Source: an uncultured Coriobacteriales bacterium
GTDB taxonomy: Bacteria > Actinomycetota > Coriobacteriia > Coriobacteriales > Atopobiaceae
DNA length: 14,730 nucleotides
Direction of reading: 5' to 3'
Assembly (NCBI GenBank): GCA_946530775.1
Contig: CAMNAH010000009.1
Coordinates: forward strand, 1 to 14,730
The notes below the pieces were generated by a model. The model did not search any database. It was not told where the DNA came from and was given only the letters and a program-made list of their open reading frames with translations. Shown one piece after another: positions 6,255 to 12,647 of the stretch (position 1 is the stretch's first letter; every line of letters starts with the position of its first letter). The position numbers and the translations under genes were made by a program.

Positions 6255-7493
6255 CTATGCGAGGACGATGCCGCCCAGCCAGCCCCAACGGGGCGTGGAG
6301 GTCACACCGAACTGGCTGATCCAGGACGAGAGGCTCTGGGTGGTGACCCAACCGCTCACGCAGTGGCGCACGAGACCGTTGCCGATGTAGATGCCCACGT
6401 GGCCGTAGAGGATGGCCGCATAGGAGTAGGGCTCGGTGGGAACGGCGATGATCATGCCCGTCTGGATGTCGGAGAGATCGGAGGAGTAGCAGTACGCCCA
6501 GTACATGTCGCACGCATTGCCGTAGACGTATCCCACGCCCGCGTTGGCGAAGACGTTCGACACCCATGCGGCGCAGTAACCTGCGCCGGTGGAGGGCGTC
6601 CAGGACGCCGCGTTGACGATTGAGGCCTGCGAACCCGAGGATCCGGACTCGTAGCTCACCTCGCCATAGACCCCGCCGCCGCTATCGCCGCCGCCCGCGG
6701 CAGCCGCGGCTGCCTCGGCCTGGCGCCTGCGCTCGGCCTCCTCCTCGGCGCGCTGCTTGGCCTCGAGGACCTCGGCGTCGCGCTGCTCGATGAGCTCGCG
6801 CACCTCGTCATCGACCTCGTTGAGGAGCTGCTGGACCTCTTCCTGCTTGGCCTGGATCTGACGGAGCTCCTCCTCCTCGCGGGCCTTGAGGTCCTCGAGC
6901 TGGGCCTTCTGGGCCTCGAGGTCGATCTTATCCTGCTCGAGTGCGGCCTTGTCCTCCTTGATGCCCTCGATCATGTCGCGGTCGGACTCGGTGATCTTGT
7001 CGAGGTAGTAGATGTTGGAGGTGAACTCGTCGAACGACGACGACGAGAGGAGCAGGTCGAGCACGCCCTGGTTGCCCGATTTGTAGGCGCTCGACATGCG
7101 CTCGCCGAGACGCTTCTGCTTGCGCTCGATCTCGCGCTGCTTGCGCTCGATCTCTGCCTCGAGCTGCTCGATCTGCTTGGTGACGCGCTCGATCTCGTCG
7201 AGCGTCTGGCCATGCTTGGCTGCGAGGTCGGCGTACTCCTGCCCGATGCGGTCGAGCTCCGCGGCGACCTCGTCGTAGCGCGCCTGCGCATCGGCAAGAG
7301 CCTGGTTGGTGGCATCGGAGGCCGAGTAGCCCTCCTCCATTGCTGCGGCGGCATCTCCCTCTGCAAATGCGCGGAGCGGGGTCGCAGCAACGGCAAGGCC
7401 GGCGCCGATGAGCAGCCTCAGGGCATCGCGCCTGGTTACCGTGCGGGCAGGAAATATAGGTGCGCCGTTCTTATGGGGGTGCCTTTCGGCCAT
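6255..7493 (-). CDS. Secreted coiled-coil peptidoglycan hydrolase (PcsB/CwlO-like, CHAP or NlpC/P60-type domain)
   Basis: This is a probable secreted peptidoglycan endopeptidase for cell separation or wall growth. The ATG at 7493 follows AGGGAG; upstream in-frame extension lacks a ribosome site. The 412-residue protein starts with a Tat-like signal (TVTRRDALRLL, then a hydrophobic core, cleavage likely after AFA at about 44). Residues about 62-262 form a long charged coiled coil. It includes a segment, SSAYKSGNQGVLDLLLSS then FDEF (134-157), closely like the coiled-coil domain of PcsB and CwlO-type proteins that are controlled by FtsEX. An Ala/Gly/Ser linker leads to the catalytic domain (about 290-412) with C307 in GYCAAWVSNVF and H365 in YGHVGIYIGNG. 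A distinction between CHAP and NlpC/P60 cannot be made by eye. Confidence 0.88.
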   Translation of the reverse strand: MAERHPHKNGAPIFPARTVTRRDALRLLIGAGLAVAATPLRAFAEGDAAAAMEEGYSASDATNQALADAQARYDEVAAELDRIGQEYADLAAKHGQTLDEIERVTKQIEQLEAEIERKQREIERKQKRLGERMSSAYKSGNQGVLDLLLSSSSFDEFTSNIYYLDKITESDRDMIEGIKEDKAALEQDKIDLEAQKAQLEDLKAREEEELRQIQAKQEEVQQLLNEVDDEVRELIEQRDAEVLEAKQRAEEEAERRRQAEAAAAAAGGGDSGGGVYGEVSYESGSSGSQASIVNAASWTPSTGAGYCAAWVSNVFANAGVGYVYGNACDMYWAYCYSSDLSDIQTGMIIAVPTEPYSYAAILYGHVGIYIGNGLVRHCVSGWVTTQSLSSWISQFGVTSTPRWGWLGGIVLA

Positions 7494-7536
7494 GCTGACT
7501 CCCTGTGGCGATTCAAGTACGTATGCAGACTTTTCA

Positions 7537-7542
7537 ATTCTA
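7537..7542 (-). promoter_or_regulatory. Candidate -10 element of the cell-wall hydrolase gene
   Basis: The minus strand reads TAGAAT, 43 bases upstream of the ATG, within the 128-base gap between divergent genes. A perfect 10-bp palindrome CACGCGCGTG (7556-7565) sits where the -35 region should be and could be an operator. No strong TTGACA match is seen. Confidence 0.3.
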
Positions 7543-7621
7543 ACGCATTTACCGCCACGCGCGTGAAATACATATCTGGGCGTATCGGCACGCGGTATCA
7601 TGGATTGTCTGCATTTCATCG

Positions 7622-9766
7622 ATGAGAATCGCGGTTCCCATGGCCTGGTATACCCCGAAGAACTACAAGACGCGTTGGCATTGGGATATCGAGCACTTCA
7701 TCATCCCCATCGCGCTCTTCTTCATAGAAATCGTCTTCAAGATCGCAACTGGAACGCCGTTTTTGCCGGCGCTCCTCCCCATAGCGTTACTCTCGTGCGC
7801 AATCGGCCTTGGGATCGAGTTTTTCATCACGCTCGCGCCGTACAAGGCATCGCGCATCATTCGGCGCGTCATCATCCTCGTGCTCGGCGTCATCTTCGCC
7901 ATAGAGTACTTCGTGTTCCGCCAGTTCAAGGTGTTCTACGACGTGAAGACCGTGCTCGGCGGCGCAGGCGGCGTGGCCAACCAGTTCGGAGGCGATGCGC
8001 TCGCGCTCATCCTCACACCTTCGGGCATCCTGTTCATCATCCTGTTCCTCGCACCCGCCGTGGCGTCGCTCTTTATACGCGGTAAGGAGCCCGAGGAGGG
8101 AACCCGCGAGAAGAGCTGGCCCGCGCTCGCCATGGGAGGCGCCTCGCTCGCCGCATGCCTTGCCCTGCTTCTCGTTATGGGACCGTTTGGCCAGACCTTC
8201 TATAGCCGCTACAACTTCCAGACCTCCGTGCCCAATTTCGGGCTCGCGACCAGCCTGATCAAAGACATCCGCGCCGGAAACGATGCGGGAGCCGAGAGCG
8301 AGTTCGTCATCGAGCGCCCGCGCAGCGATTCCGAGGTCGCCCTGCGCGCTGGCCGCAACCTTGCGCCGCTGCTCTTCCAAGTCGTGGGCAAATACGTCGA
8401 TACCGACAACTTCGGCCCCGCCATCATGGACATCGACTTCGCCTCGCTCGATGGAGGATTCGAGAACACCGATGCCTACGTGCAGTCGCTCACCCCGTCG
8501 ACGAAGAACTCCATGACGGGCGTCTTCGAGGGCTACAACCTCATCTTCATCTCGGGCGAGGCCTTCTCCGCCGAGGCCATCCGCGAGGACATCACGCCCA
8601 CGCTCTACCGCCTTGCCACCAAGGGCATCCAATTCACGAACTACTACCAGTTCGCAAGCGCCGGCACCACGGGCGGCGAGTGCGCCAACATCTTCGGGTG
8701 CATCGCCACCGAGGGCGGCGAGTCGGTCAAGGGCAAGGCCTACGACAACAACTACTTCACCATGGGCAACGCGCTCAACCGCCTGGGCTACAACGGCTGG
8801 GCGTTCCACAACAACACCTACACCTACTACGACCGCGACATAACCCACAACAACCTGGGCTATAACAACGGTTTCATGGGCTACGGCAACGGCATGGAGG
8901 AGTACGTCGAGTGGCAGTGGCCGCAGTCCGACTACGAGATGATCAAGGGCACGTTCGACAACATCTACTGCAACGCCGAGCCGTTCAACGTGTATTACAT
9001 GTCGGTCTCGGGCCATGGCGGCTACTCGTGGGACGGCAACGCGATGTCGGAGAAGTGGCAGGACGTGGTCCAGGCCGCGAATCTCCCCTACTCCGAAGTC
9101 GTACAGGCCTACCTCGCATCGAACGTCGACCTCGACCGCGCGCTCGAATACCTCGTGGGCCAGCTCGAGGAACGCGGCATGGCCGACCGCACCGTCATCG
9201 TGCTCGGCGCCGACCACTTCCCCTACGGCCTCGATGCGGACGGCTCGCTCACCTATCTCTCCGAGCTCTACGGATACCCCGTGGAGAACAGCATCCAGCG
9301 CGACCACAACCGCCTCATCATCTGGTCGGGAAGCCTTGAGGACAAGGAGCCCATCGTGGTGGACGATCCGGTCTCGTCCCTCGATATCCTGCCCACGCTG
9401 CTCAACCTCTTCGGCGTCGAGTGGGATTCGCGCCTGCTGCCCGGACGCGACGTCTTCTCGAACACCGAGCCTGTGATCTTCAACATCTCCTACGACTGGG
9501 TGAGCAACCTGGGCACCTATTTCGCCGATAGCGGCACCTTCGTCCCCAACGAGGGCGTCACCGTTCCCGAGGGATATGTGGAGCAGACCACACGCTTCGT
9601 GGAGAACAAGGTCAACTTCTGCGCTGTGCTGCTCGAGTACGACTACTACGGCCACATCTTCGGCGAGCAGGGAGACGTGCAGGCGGTGCATGACGCGGGG
9701 AAGGCGAACTACGTGCCGCCTAAAGACCAGGAGAGCACCGATACCGAGACGGATGCCGCGACCTGA
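7622..9766 (+). CDS. LtaS-like membrane sulfatase / phosphoglycerol transferase family protein
   Basis: This is a polytopic membrane enzyme of the lipoteichoic acid synthase/sulfatase superfamily, which transfers glycerol-phosphate or related groups to cell-envelope glycans outside the membrane. As read, it has 714 residues with about five N-terminal transmembrane helices (roughly 25-45, 48-72, 83-100, 127-152, 168-186), then an extracellular sulfatase-fold domain. Metal-site and nucleophile positions are recognisable: E313 (ISGEAF), a Thr at 349 or 350 (SAGTTGGE), H465 (VSGHGGYSW) and D531-H532 (GADHFPYG). The motifs differ in detail from Firmicute LtaS, so the exact polymer is uncertain. 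Neither ATG 7622 nor ATG 7640 has a clear SD. TATCAT at 7596-7601 would give a very short leader. It is divergent from the hydrolase gene, so the pair covers wall turnover and envelope polymer synthesis. Confidence 0.87.
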   Translation: MRIAVPMAWYTPKNYKTRWHWDIEHFIIPIALFFIEIVFKIATGTPFLPALLPIALLSCAIGLGIEFFITLAPYKASRIIRRVIILVLGVIFAIEYFVFRQFKVFYDVKTVLGGAGGVANQFGGDALALILTPSGILFIILFLAPAVASLFIRGKEPEEGTREKSWPALAMGGASLAACLALLLVMGPFGQTFYSRYNFQTSVPNFGLATSLIKDIRAGNDAGAESEFVIERPRSDSEVALRAGRNLAPLLFQVVGKYVDTDNFGPAIMDIDFASLDGGFENTDAYVQSLTPSTKNSMTGVFEGYNLIFISGEAFSAEAIREDITPTLYRLATKGIQFTNYYQFASAGTTGGECANIFGCIATEGGESVKGKAYDNNYFTMGNALNRLGYNGWAFHNNTYTYYDRDITHNNLGYNNGFMGYGNGMEEYVEWQWPQSDYEMIKGTFDNIYCNAEPFNVYYMSVSGHGGYSWDGNAMSEKWQDVVQAANLPYSEVVQAYLASNVDLDRALEYLVGQLEERGMADRTVIVLGADHFPYGLDADGSLTYLSELYGYPVENSIQRDHNRLIIWSGSLEDKEPIVVDDPVSSLDILPTLLNLFGVEWDSRLLPGRDVFSNTEPVIFNISYDWVSNLGTYFADSGTFVPNEGVTVPEGYVEQTTRFVENKVNFCAVLLEYDYYGHIFGEQGDVQAVHDAGKANYVPPKDQESTDTETDAAT

Positions 9767-9790
9767 TACGGTTCGCACTACCCCATGCTC

Positions 9791-9830
9791 TTGAGTCTGG
9801 AAAGACAGGTACCTGTTATTCCAGACTCAA
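9791..9830. repeat. 40-bp palindrome, copy A
   Basis: This is a zero-spacer palindrome centred on GGTACC (9810|9811). Arms TTGAGTCTGGAA and TTCCAGACTCAA are perfect, the 12-base core ACAGGTACCTGT is perfect, and only two base pairs between them (AG against TA) are unpaired. It is preceded by CCCCATGC and followed by CGG, the same flanks as copy B. It starts 24 bases after the LtaS-like gene stop. Confidence 0.9.
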
Positions 9831-9908
9831 CGGTCTTCAGAACAGCCAAGATTATTAAAACCGCAGGTATACTCTTTGCAGAGATGCTTGGAGCGTATCC
9901 CCATGCAC

Positions 9909-9948
9909 TTTAGTCTGGAAACACAGGTACCTGTCTTTCCAGACTAAA
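9909..9948. repeat. 40-bp palindrome, copy B
   Basis: This has the same architecture and the same centre (GGTACC at 9928|9929), with arms TTTAGTCTGGAAA and TTTCCAGACTAAA. Only one pair (C against C) is mismatched. The third outer pair is T-A here and G-C in copy A, a compensated change. Copies A and B are 118 bases apart in the same register, with shared flanks CCCCATGC and CGG. Confidence 0.9.
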
Positions 9949-9963
9949 CGGATATAAAGCAAA

Positions 9964-9998
9964 AGAGAGATTAAGGGTCCTACCGAAAGAATCTCTTT
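9964..9998 (-). terminator. Possible terminator of the ruv operon
   Basis: On the minus strand, AGAGATT (starting right at the last stop codon of the operon) pairs with AATCTCT after a 17-base loop, followed by the T-rich CTTTTGCTTT. The stem is only 7 bp and AT-rich, so it would be a weak intrinsic terminator. It lies directly after the gene at 9997-10392. Confidence 0.4.
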
Positions 9999-10392
9999 AG
10001 CAGAAGAGCTCGCGGTCGATGTCGTCGAGCTCCTCGGGAACCAGCGAGAGGTCTCCGTTGAACGCCGCCTCGATGGCCTCGGCCTGCGCACGACGGAGCT
10101 CCGCCGTGGCCTCGTCGCCCATGTCCTCGTAGATATCGGCAACACGGTCGAGCGTATAGCCCACATACGAGGCGACCTCCTCGCCCAATCCCGAGAGCTG
10201 CATGAGCTGCACCAAGCTCTCGGGCGCGAGAATGCCCACGGTATCCGGGTCGAGCTCGAGCAGCTCGGCAACGGCGCTCTCGGCATCTATGCAGCCTTGG
10301 CGGTCGCCCTTCTCCACAGCCAAACGCAGCGCCCGCGTGAGCGCCTCGGCGAACCTCGCTATGACCTCGAGCAGGTAATCGCGCTGGAGCAT
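9997..10392 (-). CDS. Small alpha-helical protein of unknown function at the end of the ruv operon
   Basis: This 131-residue, acidic protein (MLQRDYLLEVIARFAEALTR at the start) is predicted entirely helical, with no signal or membrane segment. The pattern resembles small helical, TPR-like or DUF6483-type proteins beginning with M-L/F-Q-x-D-Y; this assignment is from memory and tentative. The segment DRVADIYEDMGDEATAELRRAQ (82-103) looks like one helix-turn-helix TPR-like unit. It ends in cysteine (ELFC). The ATG lies 2 bases after the ruvB stop, so it is almost certainly co-transcribed with ruvCAB and would share SOS control. No known Ruv partner matches it. Confidence 0.85.
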   Translation of the reverse strand: MLQRDYLLEVIARFAEALTRALRLAVEKGDRQGCIDAESAVAELLELDPDTVGILAPESLVQLMQLSGLGEEVASYVGYTLDRVADIYEDMGDEATAELRRAQAEAIEAAFNGDLSLVPEELDDIDRELFC

Positions 10393-10394
10393 GG

Positions 10395-11459
10395 CTATGA
10401 GACCCCCTGCGGGGCGGTGATACCCAGATGGTTGAAGGCTGCGAGCGTGGCCATGCGGCCCTGCGGCGTGCGCACCATGAGCCCGCGCTGCATGAGGTAG
10501 GGCTCGTAGACGTCCTCGAGCGTGGAGGGATCCTCCGAGACGGCGCTCGCGATGGTGGTGAGGCCCACGGGACGTCCGCGGAACGTCTCGCAAAGCGCGT
10601 GGAGGATCTTGAGGTCCATGGAATCGAGGCCGAGCTCGTCAATTTCGAAGAACTTGAGCGCCGTGGCCGCGATGGCGGCATCGATGAAGCCGTCGCCACG
10701 CACCTGCGCATAGTCGCGCACGCGCTTGAGCAGGCGATTCGCCAGACGGGGCGTGCCGCGGCTGCGCGAGGCGATCTCGAGCGCCCCCTCGTAGTCGATC
10801 GATACGCCGAGAAGGCCGGCGGAGCGCTGGACGATCTGCGCAAGCTCTTCGGGCGTGTAGTAGTCAAGGCGGTACGAGATGCCGAAGCGGTCGCGCAGCG
10901 GCCCTGTGAGCAGGCCCGTGCGCGTGGTGGCGCCCACGAGCGTGAAGTGCGGGAGGTCGAGGCGGATGGAGCGGGCGGCAGGGCCCTTGCCGATGACGAT
11001 GTCGAGGAAGAAGTCCTCCATCGCGGGATAGAGCACCTCCTCGACCTGGTGGTTGAGGCGGTGGATCTCGTCGACGAAGAGGATATCGCCTTCCTCGAGG
11101 TTGGTGAGGATGGCGGCGAGGTCGCCCGTGCGCTCGATGGCGGGACCGCTCGTGGTGTGGAGCTTGGCGCCCATCTCGTTTGCCACCACGCCCGCAAGCG
11201 TTGTCTTGCCGAGCCCCGGAGGGCCCGAGAAGATCACGTGGTCGAGCGGCTCGTTCCTGGTCTTGGCAGCCTGGATGAGCACGCGGAGGTTGTCGCGGAC
11301 GCGCTGCTGGCCGCAGTACTCGTCGAGCGTCTTGGGGCGCAGCGTGCGATCCTGGTCGAGATCCTCGGCGGTGAGCTTGCCCGTCACATCGCGCGCGGTG
11401 CTCCTGGGCGCATCGCCCACGCCCGCGAAGAGATCGTCATCGGATGCCTCCCACATCAT
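10395..11459 (-). CDS. ruvB: RuvB, Holliday junction branch-migration ATPase
   Basis: RuvB is the hexameric AAA+ motor that drives branch migration of Holliday junctions with RuvA. The 354-residue protein has the typical N-terminal [11 protein letters not shown] (41-51), Walker A GPPGLGKT (79-86), Walker B with [10 protein letters not shown] (125-134), sensor 1 around LVGATTRTG, the arginine-finger block [11 protein letters not shown] and a C-terminal winged-helix ending with RTPQGRMAT. Its first ATG overlaps the ruvA stop (ATGA), followed by a second ATG. GGGAGG lies 7 bases upstream of the first. The length is normal for the family and all key motifs are intact. Confidence 0.98.
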   Translation of the reverse strand: MMWEASDDDLFAGVGDAPRSTARDVTGKLTAEDLDQDRTLRPKTLDEYCGQQRVRDNLRVLIQAAKTRNEPLDHVIFSGPPGLGKTTLAGVVANEMGAKLHTTSGPAIERTGDLAAILTNLEEGDILFVDEIHRLNHQVEEVLYPAMEDFFLDIVIGKGPAARSIRLDLPHFTLVGATTRTGLLTGPLRDRFGISYRLDYYTPEELAQIVQRSAGLLGVSIDYEGALEIASRSRGTPRLANRLLKRVRDYAQVRGDGFIDAAIAATALKFFEIDELGLDSMDLKILHALCETFRGRPVGLTTIASAVSEDPSTLEDVYEPYLMQRGLMVRTPQGRMATLAAFNHLGITAPQGVS

Positions 11460-12082
11460 CTACCACCTCCCAGGCGCTTGAGCGCGTACGAGAGCAGGTT
11501 CTTGGTGCCCTCGACACCTGCTTCTCCGGCGCCGTCGAGGGCGAGCTCGACCTCGGCGGACGTGAAGCCCATCGAGAGCAGGGCCGCCTTGGCGTCGGAA
11601 ACCGCGTCCGTTGCAGCAGCCTGGACGGGCGCCGATGCGGGCTCGGTAAGCCCCACGAGCATCTTGAGCTCCATGTTCTTGTTGAACACATCGGAGAGCT
11701 CGACCAGCAGGCGCGAGGCCTTCTTGCGCCCCACGCCGGGCACCTGCGCCATGCGCGCGGCGTCCTGCGTCACCACCACGGTGGCAAGCTGGGCGGGCGT
11801 GAAGGTGGAGAGCACTGCGAGGGCGAGCTTGGGGCCCACGCCCGAGATGGCGCGGAGCTGGTCGAACAGGGCGCGCTCCTCGCGCGAGGCGAACCCGTAG
11901 AGCTCCTGGGCATCCTCACGCACGATCATGCGCGTGAGGATGGTAACGCCCGAGGTTCCCACAGCGGGAAGCTGCGAGGCGGTGATGGACGAGATGCCGA
12001 GCTCGTATCCCACGCCCATGCAGTCGATGACGGCATGGGTGGGAAGGACCTCGACGAGCGTTCCGGTGAGCTGGACGATCAC
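11456..12082 (-). CDS. ruvA: RuvA, Holliday junction-binding subunit
   Basis: RuvA binds four-way junctions as a tetramer and loads RuvB. The 208-residue protein has the N-terminal OB-fold ([20 protein letters not shown]), two helix-hairpin-helix motifs ([17 protein letters not shown], about 76-92, and [19 protein letters not shown], about 111-129), then an Ala-rich flexible linker and the C-terminal domain III (from about 155) that contacts RuvB. The start codon is GTG at 12082 and overlaps the ruvC stop by 4 bases (GTGA), so translation is coupled. Confidence 0.97.
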   Translation of the reverse strand: MIVQLTGTLVEVLPTHAVIDCMGVGYELGISSITASQLPAVGTSGVTILTRMIVREDAQELYGFASREERALFDQLRAISGVGPKLALAVLSTFTPAQLATVVVTQDAARMAQVPGVGRKKASRLLVELSDVFNKNMELKMLVGLTEPASAPVQAAATDAVSDAKAALLSMGFTSAEVELALDGAGEAGVEGTKNLLSYALKRLGGGR

Positions 12083-12594
12083 TGCTCTCCCTCCGATCGG
12101 GTACGCATCTGGGCGGCGGCATAGGTATGGCAGAGATTGGCATGGCAGACAGCCGCCGCGAGGGCATCTGCCGCGTGATCGGGCTTGGGGTCGTGATCGA
12201 GCGCGAGCACATGGCGCACCATGTAGGTGACCTGGGCCTTATCGGCCGAGCCCGTGCCCACCACGGCCTGCTTGATCTGCATGGGCGTGTATTCCCCCAC
12301 GGCAAGGCCCGAGGCCGCGCACGCTGCGATTGCCGCGCCGCGCGCCTGCGCCGTGGGGATGGCCGACTGGGTATTCTGCCCGAAGAAGATCTTCTCGATG
12401 GCGAGGTCCGTAGGGCCGTATTTGGAGATGACCTCAGAGATCTCGCGGAAGATGCGGCCGAGGCGCATGTCGATGGGCTCGTCGGCCGTGCTGGCAATGC
12501 AGCCGTAGGCGCGGGCGCGCACGAGAGAGCCGCGCGTCTCGACCACACCCCAGCCGGTGTGCGCAAGCCCTGGATCGATGCCGAGGATGATCAC
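12079..12594 (-). CDS. ruvC: RuvC, Holliday junction resolvase
   Basis: RuvC is the dimeric endonuclease that cleaves Holliday junctions. The 171-residue RNase H-fold protein shows D7 (GIDPG), E67 (AIEKIFF), and the H140/D143 pair in PDHAADALAAA. The His-xx-Asp form replaces the Asp-xx-Asp of Escherichia coli and is also seen in Thermus RuvC, so the catalytic set looks complete. The start is GTG at 12594, supported by GGGAGGG 4-5 bases upstream; the overlapping out-of-frame ATG stops at once. It is the first gene of the operon, and its 53-base upstream gap contains a LexA-type box. Confidence 0.97.
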   Translation of the reverse strand: MIILGIDPGLAHTGWGVVETRGSLVRARAYGCIASTADEPIDMRLGRIFREISEVISKYGPTDLAIEKIFFGQNTQSAIPTAQARGAAIAACAASGLAVGEYTPMQIKQAVVGTGSADKAQVTYMVRHVLALDHDPKPDHAADALAAAVCHANLCHTYAAAQMRTRSEGEQ

Positions 12595-12613
12595 ATGCCC
12601 TCCCGCGAATGGT

Positions 12614-12629
12614 TAGAACGTTCGTTCTA
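12614..12629. promoter_or_regulatory. SOS (LexA) box upstream of ruvCAB
   Basis: TAGAACGTTCGTTCTA is a perfect 6-base dyad with a 4-base spacer and contains GAAC-N4-GTTC, the core of the Gram-positive LexA/DinR operator. It lies 20 bases upstream of the ruvC GTG and next to TAGTAT (minus strand, 12629-12634), a possible -10. LexA binding here would block transcription of ruvC-ruvA-ruvB and the helical gene. Confidence 0.82.
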
Positions 12630-12647
12630 TACTAGCACAGATGCGCG

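Noticed and set aside
7556..7565. CACGCGCGTG palindrome as a defined operator
   Set aside because: It is short and expected by chance in GC-rich DNA; its position at the -35 region is suggestive only.
7787..9778. 663-codon minus-strand open frame opposite the LtaS-like gene
   Set aside because: It is a shadow with repetitive Val/Glu/Arg/His composition; the plus strand has membrane helices and sulfatase motifs.
9785..9913. 42-codon plus-strand frame (starts MLLSLERQ) between the two palindromes
   Set aside because: It starts and ends inside the repeated palindromes and has no SD; it looks like a by-product of the repeat.
9791..9948. Start of a CRISPR array
   Set aside because: There are only two units, the repeats are full palindromes, spacing is about 78 bases and no cas genes are seen.
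10428..11900. 490-codon plus-strand open frame opposite ruvB and ruvA
   Set aside because: It lies across two unmistakable genes on the other strand and shows shadow composition.
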